From contig NC_056544.1 of NCBI RefSeq assembly GCF_910596095.1, positions 9,719,155 through 9,783,154 on the forward strand: DNA of 64,000 nt. Direction: 5' to 3'. The notes under the pieces are model-generated. The model did not search any database. It was not told the origin of the DNA and saw nothing but the letters and a program-made list of their open reading frames with translations. Each line of letters opens with the position of its first letter. Positions within the stretch are counted from its first letter, which is position 1. Below, in pieces: positions 1-11,622 of this stretch. Position numbers and translations under genes: made by a program. Source of the stretch: Thunnus maccoyii (lineage: Eukaryota > Chordata > Actinopteri > Scombriformes > Scombridae).

Positions 1-1121
1 CAGCAGTGACACAAGGCTGGAATATGGGATTTTTTAGAAGTGATGGAATGTGTTCTTGATGATCAATGCTACGGGTGGAGGGAGGAGAGAGCCTAAATCT
101 ATCATTTACCATGCCCACATTTTCCCATCCAGTTGGAGGGTTTGAAGAGGCAACCTTTAGTCTCAGTGCAGCCTCTTTCACCTTTAGGCAGCCGTCAGTC
201 ATCTACAGCATGTTTTCTATTCATGGTATCGCAATCCAACATGATACATTCAAGATGCTCCCAATGGAGATCCTTTCTAGGATGCACACTCCTTCCTAGA
301 TCAAAAAGACTACAGCAACCATTTGGCCCTACAGCGAGCACAGAAAAACACTTTTATTTCAACTTCTCCCTCATGATGAACAAAGGACAAAAAACAATCG
401 GGGCATAATTCCAAATCCAAAAATGTTTTCACAGAGCAATTATGCTTTTTATATCTGTAATTTTTATATTAATTATTTGAACTTCTATTTGAACAGTCCA
501 CAATTTTCTGTGCACTTTTATTCTTTTTAGAATCATAATAAATAATGTGTCTCTAACCTTCAAATGAAGGATGACAACACTTCTGACTAAACACTGGATG
601 TTTTTTGCTTTATTCCTTAAAAAACCTTTCATACCAGCGTATTCTGATTCACAGGAGAATAAATGGGGCAGAAGGGTTGACAGAATATAGACTGCTACTT
701 TTTAATTACTGACTCTTCAGTTCCCGACAGCTCTACAGAGCGTTTTGGTGTCTTTCAGGTCATTATTTTGGTTTTTATGGCCCCCAACTTTACTGTTTTG
801 GTTCACTCTCATCACTCACATTGGTGTTACCTTAAGGCAGCTGTTTTCAGCAAAAAGGCTCTGATAAACTACCTTCCCAGCACCAAATGGTAGACAGACA
901 TAGTTAGCGACTAGCTGCTGACCATAGTGAAGCATTTAGCAGCTAAAGAGTTTGCCTGATGGACACAAACGTTACTCCAAATGAATGCTCATGTTGGTCT
1001 GTAGCTGTTGGATTAGTAAGTAGGAAACTCTGTCTTATATGTTCATTACATCAACTTTGTAAGATGACAATATGTCAATGTTGTATTTAAAGTGGCCAAA
1101 ACTCAATTAATACAGATTAAT
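1..1121. other. Non-genic stretch, nothing recognised
   Basis: No open frame here has codon structure, splice context or motifs that suggest a gene. The short frames are unremarkable AT-rich translations. I see no repeat family I can name. Confidence 0.5.
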
Positions 1122-1346
1122 AGGTCTTTTTCACAGCAGACATTTTGATTACATTACTAATAACAATAACAATGGTCCTGTTCTATTCAGGTGTCCCAGT
1201 AAGTCATCACAGTGTGACAGTGAATCAGCATGCACAATAACACGACCCTGAAACCGAAGCAACTAAATGGAAATCAGCCACCATTAATTTTATCATTTAC
1301 ATCTGTGCTTTTCCTACTGTGACATATCAAAATGTTTTCTGTGAAA
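1122..1346 (+). repeat. MITE-like interspersed repeat, copy 1
   Basis: This copy begins with a motif like ctttttcacagcagacattt and ends with a degenerate inverted version of it (aaaatgttttctgtgaaa). The middle shares blocks such as cagtaagtca and acagtgtgaca with a second copy near 47,966-48,151. Shared ends in inverted orientation and no coding capacity suggest a non-autonomous DNA transposon. I cannot assign a superfamily, and target-site duplications are not clear. Confidence 0.6.
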
Positions 1347-2580
1347 TTCAATTCAATTCATTTAAAATGTTTTTTGTCAGTTCGTGTTGGAGGGTTGTAA
1401 AGTTCTTACAGAAAAATTCCACCTTGGCCCCTGATGCCCCCTGAATTTAAACTTTGAGGAGGTTGTCTTTGATAAAAAAAAAAAAATATGTTTTTAGAAA
1501 CTTCAGAAAGCATTGAAATTCGAAATACTGTTTTGTCTGTTTTGTGGCAACTCCGATTATATGCAGTATAATAGCGCCATACTGTAATTCCTTCAACTAA
1601 TTTCAGCCACTGTATAACACATCTTAAATTCCCCCTGGCATATAATAATAGGTCTTGTATCATAAAAACTCAATTAATCATTTTCTGATTGATGGAAAAT
1701 ATCTTCAGTCTAATAAATCTCTGCATAAACAAAGCTGCAGCTACACATATGACCTTTAAGGAACTCAAAAACCCAAAACAGAAAAAATATGTTCTTATTG
1801 TTTAAGGATATGAATGAACTTGGTCAAATCCTGATTGACCACAGCAGGAAGAAAGACAATAATCCCACATTTATCTATTTTATAGAACAAGGTCATTGTA
1901 CTTAGTACTAATTATTTTTAAGCATTTACTATCTTACACATACTGTATATCTACAGCACCCTCACATTGTTTCTACCTTCCTCTACTGTATATTACAACC
2001 CTTTTATAATGTCTTTCTAATGAAACATCATACCTCAGTAAGACCTACTTTAAAGGTGCTCAAAGCATAAACCTACTGTACCTACTGCTGATTCTAAATT
2101 AGTTTATTTATGATCAGTCTCTCCTTGTTATCTACCCACACTAGAAGAATCTTAAACAGGCATGTTTGATAAAAGATGTGAAACTCTGGAAAACTACGTA
2201 GCCGCATAGATTTATTCATCCTGTCTTCAAAAGAAAACTGAAAATTCAGCTGGCAAAAACGACCTATAGCTACGTTTGAGTGATGGATGCCATCTAGTGG
2301 CCGTAGTAATTATGACCTGGAGAAGTGACGCAGTTCAGATGACGTCAATGTAAGATGACAAATTTACATAATCAGAGGTGACGGGTTGGATGGACGGCTA
2401 GATAGATAGATGCGCGACTTAGCTTCAGGAGACCACTGTTCACTTCCCGTCTCCAACCACGAGTCTGGACAATCAATTATGATTGTCATAGTGTTTACTG
2501 TTGCCATGGTGATGAAGGTTGCCTAACTTTAAGGATGTAGTAACTTTAACCCACACTACATTTCAAGTGATTGTTTTTAA
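1347..2580. other. Non-genic stretch, nothing recognised
   Basis: AT-rich DNA with a 12-base A run near 1475-1487 and no supported gene. The stretch around 2270-2400 is somewhat GC-richer, but no exon with good splice sites and a recognisable product could be defined. Confidence 0.4.
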
Positions 2581-2584
2581 ACCA

Positions 2585-3165
2585 AACCATGATCTTGCCT
2601 CTAGTGTTCTCCCTTGTGTTTTCCATGTTTCCCCTTTTTCTTGTGTTGTCCCCTGTTTGTCTCCCCGTGTGAGTGTGTGTGTGAGTGGCAGGCATGGCTC
2701 CTCCTTCCTCTGGCTTATCCCTGATGTGCAGCATCTGCTCTAATCAGCACACCTGCCATCCATCATCTCATCAGCCAGTCAGTATATCTTCCCCGGATCA
2801 CCAGCCACTCTTCGCCACATCCTTCAGTCAGCTACAGCAGTAGTCACACGCTCTTGGCTGCTCAGTCTTTGTGCAATGCTGAGTTATTTCCTCATGTTCA
2901 ATACTTTGTGTACTAACGTAAATTCTCCTCTGCTCTCATCACCACCTAGTTACCTCTGCCTGTCCGCCGATCAGCCTGCTGCCCACACCACTCGCCATGC
3001 TAACTCCCTCTGACTGAACTCAGTATACTCCTGTTGGACCGACGCCATTCCCCTACCTGCTCACCTGCCTCATCCCCTGTATTACAATAAATCCCTTTCT
3101 ACATATACTATTGAACTGTCTCCTGGTTTGCATTTGGGTCAGCTCACACAACAGATCACAACAGA
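2585..3165 (+). repeat. LTR-like interspersed repeat (fossil), family uncertain
   Basis: The stretch is C/T-rich with an AATAAA signal at 3086-3091. It is followed by a tail of the kind 'gcatttgggtc', which I associate with LTR-like repeats that are common in fish genomes. The repeat at 19,771-20,172 has a similar layout in the opposite orientation. It has no coding capacity. Exact ends are not defined, and a different non-autonomous repeat class remains possible. Confidence 0.35.
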
Positions 3166-4879
3166 TCTTCCCCTTACCCCAAGTGGTTTTTGTGCCTAAA
3201 CCTAACGAGACCTTAACCACAGTGTCGTCACAACATAAAACATAATCATTTTTTGACAGTGATTTGTAATGGTTTTGGAAAGCACTGATAGAGGCAGCAT
3301 ATAGGTATATGGTTGTTTAATAATGAGTATGTGTTGGATTTATTACAGTGTTGTTGAAAGCTTAAGTAGATCTCTCGATTGCTTTACTTTGTGTAAGAGT
3401 GTGGTCAAAAGCTGACACGCTTTTAGTATAGCCTTCAGTCTGGGGTGAAAAGTTAATTGTTAAATCAGTCTGATTGAGTCAAACAGCCCTGCAAACGTTA
3501 TTGACTGCATGCAAAACGTGTCTTGTTTATCAGTTGTCAGAAAGTCCAACCTGAAAAAAAGACATTGCATTCTGATTCAGGTTCAAAGTGGATCTATCGA
3601 TTGCACTCCCTTCTTCTGTCGGTGAGTGATATAGCTGCATTTTGAAGATCTCTGCAATTGATCTATTCCTCCTTTAGATAGCAAACATCTGAATTACTTA
3701 TTCATTACTCAAGTACTTGACTGACACACACACAGTTTGAAATACTGACTAATTCACTTTGCCAAAAAAAATCTATTGGGCACAAACCAACATTTTCAGG
3801 ATGAGTGGTCTCTGCAAGTCTTTTGAATTGAATAGAATGAATATTTGAGGGTGAATGAAAAAATTGTGTTTTTCCTGCCTGTTAATTAGTTCTTATAACA
3901 TGAATGTGGGAAAGGAAGTGTGTCCTCTATCAAACCCAAAGTTAATCCCCTTGAATATTAGGAGGGAGGTACCTCAACAGGCCCCTCATGGGCTCGCATG
4001 AATACCAAATATGGACTTTTCTGAAGTGGAGAAGAATGCTTCACCTATCTAATTTCCTGTTTTTTTGCGATAGCAGTTCTCTCCATTGAAAGTAAATCAC
4101 GTCACATGGTGAGCCCCCCCCCCCCCCCCTTCTCTCCACACACACAGACAAAGAAACAAAAAGAAAAGAAAGAAACTGGCTGGTGATGCACAAGTCATCA
4201 ATTCATAAGTCAGCTCTGACGTGCATCTGTCCTGTATTGGCTCAGTTGGCCCAGACTTGCACACAGACTCTGAGTTACAATTGCTAAACCACCCAGTGAG
4301 TTGTTCTTTTACCCTTGACTTAAAACAGAGAAGATTGTGTCCTGAAGACAAATGAGGCTGACTGCTGGCACAGAATGAAAGGTATCGTTTAATCTTGGAA
4401 TCGGATACAATCTAAGTGGGTTAATTAGGGTACACCACCACTCCTTCCACCACAGGGAAGATGTTGTGTTGATACATCTCAACAAGGGCACGATCTGCGA
4501 TGCATGGTTATGAGCATGATTTACATAGATCTTTTTCAAGTTCGAAATATGATCTGAAAAATAGGAGTGGAGGAATCAACAGCAATTTAGTGGCCCGAGA
4601 TTTTAAATGCCATTCACTTGCGAACATCTCACACAGTCAGGAACAACTTGTCAGAATGTGCTTTGATGGAAGCTGTAATATAAATAATGAAAGACTAAAG
4701 ACTTGGATGCAGAATCCAACTCAACATAACTGCTTCAGCTGCCTGGACAGACAGTGGAACGTTTACAATGTTTTATATGTAGTTTATCTCACTATTTCAC
4801 TCTATGTATTTTGGTAATTTATTATACCCCTATTGGGCTATACATGTATTTTGCTATTGAACTGGTACATGAGTACTTC
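3166..4879. other. Non-genic stretch with a 16-base C run
   Basis: No supported gene. There is a homopolymer C tract at 4114-4129. Open frames on both strands are short and lack recognisable motifs. Confidence 0.4.
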
Positions 4880-5375
4880 CCATTAAACACACAGTGGCTG
4901 CAAAATGCTTTGAGCTAAACAAACACTAAGCTAAACGATAAGCTCACAATGACAATGATAATGTGATGTTTAGAAGATAATGTTTTCCATATTCCGTAAC
5001 TTAGTTTAGCATGTTAGTATGCTAACATTTGCTAATCAGCACTAAACACAAAGTACAACCGGGGCTGATGGGAATGTCATTAGTTTTGCAGATATTTGGT
5101 CCAAAGCAATGTCTGCACCAAATTTAATGGCGATCCATCCAATAATTGTCAAGACATTTTGTCAAAACTACAATGCCATCCTCTTGGTGGCACCAAAGTC
5201 ATTAGAATTCATACTGTGGGCACCATGAATGTGTATACAGAATTTCATGACCATCCATCTAATAGTATATTAGTATAGTGATATTTCAATCTGGATCAAA
5301 GTGGTGGACTGGCTGACCAACATACCGGCCAACAGACTGACTTTGCCATCCTCAAAGCCATCCAGATAGCAGGGT
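4880..5375 (+). repeat. Common teleost interspersed repeat (family A), copy 1
   Basis: The stretch contains blocks typical of an abundant fish repeat: 'gctaacattt', 'gggctgatgggaatgtcatt', 'caccaaatttaatggc', 'gatccatccaat' and a final 'caaagtggtggactggctga'. Two diverged copies in the opposite orientation lie at 31,135-31,850 and 43,610-44,150. It is non-coding; the short open frames inside it are incidental. Confidence 0.6.
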
Positions 5376-5592
5376 TAAAAACTGGACACATTGATATCAC
5401 ATGTTAAAGTATTGTATGGATCAGGAAGAGAAATATCCTGTTCAAGTACTTTTTCATCTCTGAATTTTGCATTTATTTTCTTCAGCCACTTATTCTTGCA
5501 GTATATAGTGCATTTCTTTACTTGCATTACTTATGTAGGAGAAAATTTAAGCTCCTAGAGTAAAGGTCATGTACTATCTTTGTGGGCAATTC

Positions 5593-5661
5593 GATTAAAT
5601 TTGGCTATCAGAAATAATTAATAATTATATTAAGTAATAGGATTTAATTTACACTAAATCC
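5593..5661 (+). repeat. Left arm of an inverted repeat flanking an LTR fossil
   Basis: This arm runs from gattaaatttggctatcag to tacactaaatcc. Its reverse complement reappears at 7969-8032 with a few small indels. The arms bracket about 2.3 kb that contains an LTR-retroelement fragment. It could be a terminal inverted repeat of a DNA transposon, or two inserted copies of one repeat in opposite orientation. Confidence 0.65.
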
Positions 5662-5894
5662 CCCCACCCCCCCCCCAAAAAAAACAACAAAAAAACTAAA
5701 TACCCAAAATTACCATATATCAATGGCTAGTAAAGGTTGAAGGATTTTGGAGTTCTTTGCAGAGAGAGGTTGGCAGTATTTACTTTTGTACAACATGAAA
5801 TAGACAGTATGTATATTCAAAAGCATTTATTTAAAACGATAACAAAGGTAAAACACACAATATGTAATCTAACCAACTGTATCTATATATACAA

Positions 5895-5917
5895 GTGTGT
5901 ATGTGTGTGTGTGTGTA
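5895..5917 (+). repeat. (TG)n microsatellite
   Basis: A short TG dinucleotide run interrupted by one ATG step. Confidence 0.85.
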
Positions 5918-6162
5918 TCTGTGTAGGAACACAGGCAAAACTAAATGGTTGACTTTGATTCAAAATGGCGGCTAGGACCACATGGCGTTAACTACAAAGC
6001 AATATGGCTGTCAAAGGAATAACTACAATGATGGCAGGATCAAAGATGGTTGCCAGGACTGCATAGTATGTGTGTGAGAGAGAGACACAAAAGACACAAT
6101 GGTAGAACTCAGACCATGTGCTGACTGAGATCACATGTGCATGTATGTTTAAGGCCAATTAG

Positions 6163-7968
6163 TGTAGGATACAGTACCAGGTTAGAACACAGGGGGGAGT
6201 CCGGGAGAAAACGAGCAGTTACTGTTGCCCCCGCAGCACCAGTGAGGAGTAAGAGGAAGAAACAAAGGCACTTTTATTGACCTGGTGATGTCATGGAGGG
6301 TCATAGGTCACACTGACCAATGGTGATTGGAGGAGGGTCCATAAGCATCAGGTTCCAGTTACAGGATGTGACTGGATGAGAGGTGTAACTTTTAAAGTTC
6401 AGTTTTTCTCGCAATGAACGTATTCATCTGTGGAGCCCTACATTCCCCCCTTTGGTCTCAGGATTTCACTTGATGTGTGATCCTGAGAGCAGTCATCGTC
6501 TGATCTGTCGATTGTCTGGTCACACTTCTAGGCCAGAATTTATGCATATGGCCTTCTACTGAATGCCTATCTTGATGCAGTAGGTGGACATGGCAGTTAT
6601 GCTCAGTGTCCCCATGCGGCCTTTTGCCACTGCCCTTTGGGCGGTTGTGAGGGTGATCTTTTGAAGCAGTAGACCTGTGTGACAGTTCAGTGTCTGAACT
6701 GGCAGGCTCAGTTGTTTTTCCTTTTACTTTGGAAGTGACAACAGTTTCCCAAGCCACCTGTTTCATCTTCCTTATGTTGTGCATTGAGAGGTTATGATGT
6801 GTCATAAGTACAACATGAGTGCGAATGCACATGAAGGTTCTGCAAGAACAAGGACTTGAAGGTGGAACTTTCTTCTAAGCCTGGTGCATTCTGCCCTGGA
6901 AGTATGCATGCCTCAAACATTGGTAATAATTTCTGGGATGCTCATGATGGAAATGTTTAATTTGGAGGACTGCAACCATTGATGTGGTTTCATCAGCAGT
7001 AGAAGAGAATTATTCTATTAGTGCTTGACAGAGCTCTTTGTAGTCATTTCTTACACCGGGAGATTGGGCTGTATAAACTTATGGACAGCTTTAGAGCTGG
7101 TTTTCCACACAAGTTTAACTTTCTCCCTTTGGATTGCTCGGGGCAAGTCAATTAAATTGTCGTCTATTTCCCCAAAGTAATCAATGTCAATGTTGTGATC
7201 ACAGTTGTCTGGATTAAAATGTTCAATGTCCGTAGCTATAAGCTCAAACACTTCAAGGTGGGGGCACTGTGAGGTCCTTTCCAGTGAAGGCAAAATTAAG
7301 CTAGCATTACTATGGACATTTGCATCACATGTTACAGCTCTTTCTGGTTGAGAGGCACGGGCTGAACAACTGTCATCACTCTCGTGGTAGTGCAGAGAGG
7401 AGGCTGAGCAGTCCTGGAATGTTTTAGTCCCCCTTTTGGAAGGATGAGCACTGATGAATGTGTCATGCATCAGTGGCTGAGAAGACCATGGGGCAGAATA
7501 TCTTCCAGAGGATAAACTACATATCTGCTCAATGTCTGTTTCAGAGAGATGGGTCGTCAGGTAGCTGTTAGCTCTGTCTTTCAGTGGAGGTTGAGGAGCT
7601 GACTTCATTCCCAAGAACTTAGGGTCGGTTGGGAATTGTTCCCATCTTCTGAACGGAGAGAGAGTTAACCTTTCATTAAGGGAGGGAGTGAATTGGAGTA
7701 ACTGGAATCACATGATGAATGGCTGAACGACTGTGTGGGGACAAAATGTTCTGATCTGAGCCTTAACAATTCGTCCTTTTGTAAGATCTAGCTCTGCTGA
7801 GTGCAGGTCTTCTAAGTAGTGCATGGCTTTCTTATTAGCCGTCTAAACTTCTTGGAGGAGGCAAGCATTTTGCACTCAAGGGGATTCTACCTCCTTTTCT
7901 AGGGCTGCTTTGCTCTTAAAGGCAAGGCTGACTATAATTTTCCTTCTTTAAGGGTGATGCTCCAAGGT
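6163..7968 (-). mobile_element. LTR-retroelement fossil, 3' part, broken
   Basis: Read on the minus strand, a purine-rich tract (minus strand of 6443-6455) lies directly before a probable LTR at 6163-6442. That LTR has inverted ends TGTAGG...CCTACA and a polyadenylation-like AATAAA (minus strand, around 6274). Upstream on the minus strand are degraded coding stretches, the longest about 187 codons at 7051-7614, with no domain I can name. Only the 3' part of an element seems present, with no second LTR, and it is broken in several places. A retrovirus-like or Ty3-like family is likely but not resolved. The true inner LTR boundary could extend further left. Confidence 0.55.
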
Positions 7969-8032
7969 GGATTTAGTGTAAATGAAACCCTATTAATTAA
8001 TATAATTTTATTTCTGATAGCCAAATTTAATC
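7969..8032 (-). repeat. Right arm of the inverted repeat
   Basis: This is the reverse-complement counterpart of 5593-5661. Both arms share the tacactaaatcc end facing inwards and the gattaaatttggctatcag end facing outwards. Confidence 0.65.
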
Positions 8033-8649
8033 TAAATGTCCAAAACAAACCCACATGAACACAGGAGGAGCATGAATTTATTAAAGTGTGTGTGTTGTGT
8101 ATTCATGTCAAATTGACCTTTCATTGTGGACACAGCGCATACACACATACTGTACATTATCACATACATTACATTATCATACTGTTCCTCATCTTCTCAT
8201 GTGTATAGCTGTGAATCTCCATCTACAGTATATTGTTGTTTCTCAGCTGCAAAGCACAATACAGTGACATTTATAGTGATACATTATAAAAGAAATTATT
8301 ACACAATGTGTTTGATTAAACCAGTAATAACTGTTTTTTTTGGCCACTCATGGGCAGCAGAATCAATGAACACAACATTGACATATTATTACCTTTTAAG
8401 CTGATAAGTTGTACTTGTTAGTTACCAGTTGCATATTTACACATCCAGCAGTTAAGGAGCAATGTTATCATTCATTTGGAGAATGTAAATCCAATATTCT
8501 CTTTTTTTCAATATACTTTCTTTAAGATCTGTTGTGATCTTTACCAACTCCTGATTTTGCTCTTTAGCTGATAGATGCTCCACTATGTTCATCAGCTAGT
8601 ACTCTGGTACTGCAGGTACCACAGGCTATCACAGGCACAGATAGGTAAG
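8033..8649. other. Non-genic stretch, nothing recognised
   Basis: AT-rich sequence with no supported gene, RNA or named repeat. Confidence 0.4.
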
Positions 8650-8872
8650 CATCCTGACTCAAATTTACACCTACCGGCAATTTAGAGTCGCCAATTCACC
8701 TAAACTGCATGTCTATGGACTGTGGGAGGACACACCTGTGAAACCTGTGAAACAGGCACAAGGAGAACATGTAAACATGTAAAGACAAGCTCCAGCATGC
8801 AGATGGATTCAAACCCTTTTCAGCCTTTTTACTGTGAGATGACAGTGTGAACCATTGAGCCAACATGGGAAT
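8650..8872 (-). repeat. tRNA-related SINE or similar interspersed repeat
   Basis: The core 'caatttagagtcgccaattc' and 'gactgtgggagga', followed by 'gattcaaaccc' and 'gacagtgtgaaccattgagcc', match a very common fish repeat. Its minus-strand start is tRNA-like: the minus strand reads roughly 'ggctcaatggttcacactgtc' (A-box-like) and 'gggtttgaatc' (B-box-like). The copy is diverged and contains small duplications. Confidence 0.6.
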
Positions 8873-9420
8873 TGATAGCCAAGTGAAATTATTTTATTTA
8901 ATAATCATTCAGTGAATTGCAGCTAATTCACATATATATTTTGTCTTTTTATGTGTATGCTTATGTTTTGTATCTCAGGCTTTCAGGCTGTCTCTGAATG
9001 TGTCCAATATATGAACAATTGTGAGGTCTCCTACTGAAGGCCGATAACCACACTGTTAAGGCAGCTGGAGGTGAAGTGTCTCACTTAAGGGCACTTTACT
9101 TTCAACACAAGTTGAGAAGTCTTATTCATTCACTTTCCATACTCATGTTTTCAGCCAATATTGATATTCAAATAATCACACTCCCATACATAAGCCTCAG
9201 CCTCATTCTCTAACCTTAAGGCTACTGCAGCTGTGAATAGTCCCTTACAATCTTTAAAAAGAACTTATTTCTACTTAGCTCTGCTGCAGCAATGAAAACA
9301 TTAGCAGTTTTTTAAAAGTATCAAATGTGCAGTATCACACCCAGTTCATATACATAGGTAAAAACTGTGAATAGTGCAGGTAGTGGATATTACACATATA
9401 GAAAGCTGCTTTCTTTTCTT
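8873..9420. other. Non-genic stretch, nothing recognised
   Basis: No supported gene or nameable repeat. Confidence 0.35.
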
Positions 9421-9424
9421 TCCA

Positions 9425-10892
9425 CAGGCCCTGAAAACTGCCGTCATCAAGCCACTCTTAAAAAAGAACAACTAGACATGTCACTAATGAACAGTTACAG
9501 GCCCCTATCAAATCTCCTGTTTTTCAGTAAAATCATTTAAAAAGTTGTTTTTCAACAGCTGAACAACTTCTTGGCACTAAACAACTGTTTTGATGCCTTC
9601 CAGTGAGGATTTTGAACAAACCACAGCACTGAGACTGCTCTTGTTAAGGTCTTCAGTGACATCCACTTAAACACAGACAGTGGCAGAATTTCAGTCTTAG
9701 TATTACTGGATCTCAGTGCTGCATTCAACATGGCCAACCACAACATATTACTAAACCGACTGCAAAACTGGGTGGGACTTTCTGGCACAGTGCTAAATTG
9801 GTTTGAATCCTACTTAAAGGACAGGGACTACTTTGTGTCTATAAGTAATTACACATCTGGGGCCTCTTCTGCTCAACATTTACATGCTCCCACTGCCTCA
9901 GATTATGGAAAACAACAAAATATGTTACCATTATTATGCAGACAACACAAATTTACATAACCGTATCACCAGGGGACTATGGTCCAATACAAGCACTGAG
10001 TAAGTGCATTGAACAAATCAGCGATTGGGTGTGTCAGAATTTTCTTAAATTAAACAAAGATAAAACTGAAGTAATTGTTTTTGGAGCCAAAGAAGAACAA
10101 TTAAAAGTCACTCAGCTTCAATCAGTAATGTTAAAAACCACAAACTAAGTCAGAAATCTTGGTGTAGTCATGGACTCAGACCTGAATTTCAACAGCCACA
10201 TTAAAACAATTATAAAGTCAGTCTACTATCACCTTAAGAATTAAAGAACTTATGTGTCAGACAACCTCAGCTGATTCAGAACGCTGCTGCTCAAGTCCTC
10301 ACTAAGACCAAAAAAGTGGATCACATCACTCCAGTTCTGAGGTCTTTACACTGGCTTCCTGTCTGTCAAATAACTGATTTTAAAATACTGCTGTTGGTTT
10401 ATAAAGCACTGAATGGTTTAGGGCCAAAATACATTTCTGATCTTCTGCTACATTATGAACCATACAGACCTCTCAGATCATCTGGAACTGGTCTGCGTTC
10501 TGTCCTCAAAGTCAAAGCTAAACATGGAGAAGCAGTGTTCAGTTTTTATGCTCCACATATCCGGAACAAACTCCCAGAAAACTGCAGGTCTGCTGCAACT
10601 CTCAGTTCTTTTAAATCAAGGCTGAAGACTTTTCTGTTTGCCGCTGCCTTTTATTAAATCAAATGATGATTCATTTCTTACCCTGCATTGCAACTTTTAT
10701 TCTTGTATTTTATCTGTTTTGTTTTCTATTCTCTTAGCTCTTTAATGACTGTTTTTAATTGTATTTAAATGTCCCTTTATGGTGTGTTTCTTTTGCACTT
10801 TATCTCGATGCTTTTAATGTTTTATGTAAAGCAGTTTGAATTGCCTTCTTGCTGAAATGTGCTATATAAATAAACTTGCCTTGCCTTGCTTT
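9425..10892 (+). mobile_element. 5'-truncated L2/CR1-type LINE remnant
   Basis: Translated fragments show reverse-transcriptase features: 'NSYRPLSNL' near 9490, 'LLDLSAAFN' near 9700, 'LNRLQNWVGLSGTVLNWF' near 9753, '[25 protein letters not shown]' split over the next frame (9990-10070), and the C-terminal 'LRSLHWLPV' with 'NKLPENCRSAATL' at 10,316-10,657. The 3' end carries AATAAA and a short tandem tail of ttgcc units (10,874-10,890), as is usual for L2-like elements in fish. The copy is dead: the ORF has stops and frame shifts, the region with the usual YADD active site is damaged by a deletion after 'NYTSGASS', and a second deletion lies near 10,255. The 5' half is missing. Confidence 0.8.
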
Positions 10893-11314
10893 TCATGTCA
10901 TGGGACAAATATACTCACATCATTATCTGGTGAACTGTGTTAACCTTTCTTTCGTTTGGCTGTCAACACTTACATTAATAGATTTTCAGATTGTTTTCAG
11001 ACTGCAAGAACACGTCATTTGCATAGCTACCAAAACAAAACTGCATAGATATTTTCTATATATACAATGGCGTCCTTGACAGTGTTGCATATTCTGTGTC
11101 TTGTCATATTTCTGAAAATTGCTATTTGAATAGATATAATTATAACAAACTGTATTAGTGTCAGGTCAGTGACCATTTAATTCCCATACTGCAAACGGGG
11201 TATATAATATATTAATATTTCACAAGGCTGCTGACACATACACACAGTAGCCATGGCAATTTACCAGTTATTGTATTGAGATATCACAAGTCATAAAGAG
11301 TAATTAGACTTTGC

Positions 11315-11333
11315 TACACACACACATGCACAC

Positions 11334-11376
<43 letters not shown>

Positions 11377-11389
11377 CACACACACACAG
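11315..11389 (+). repeat. (CA)n microsatellite, interrupted
   Basis: About 75 bases of mostly CA dinucleotides with ATG, ATA and CG interruptions. Confidence 0.9.
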
Positions 11390-11603
11390 GCATGCAGCTT
11401 GTTTCCATTGCTTGAGAGGACATTACATCGACTTACATTCATCTTCTGGAAACTTACCCCAACTCTAACACTGACCCTAAACTTAAACCATGTCTTCACC
11501 CTAAACTTTAACGATTTACTGTATTTGGTCTTGCTTTTTGTCTCTAAAACACAAGAGTGTTTAAACAGATGTATGTCCTCATATTTCAACACGAATAATA
11601 TCC

Positions 11604-11622
11604 TACACACACACACACACAC
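11604..11622 (+). repeat. (CA)n microsatellite
   Basis: A short uninterrupted CA run. Confidence 0.85.

Noticed and set aside
4897-5375. Thought of a CRISPR-like or satellite array because of recurrent short blocks
   Set aside because: The blocks are parts of a dispersed fish repeat, without regular spacing; this is a vertebrate genome.
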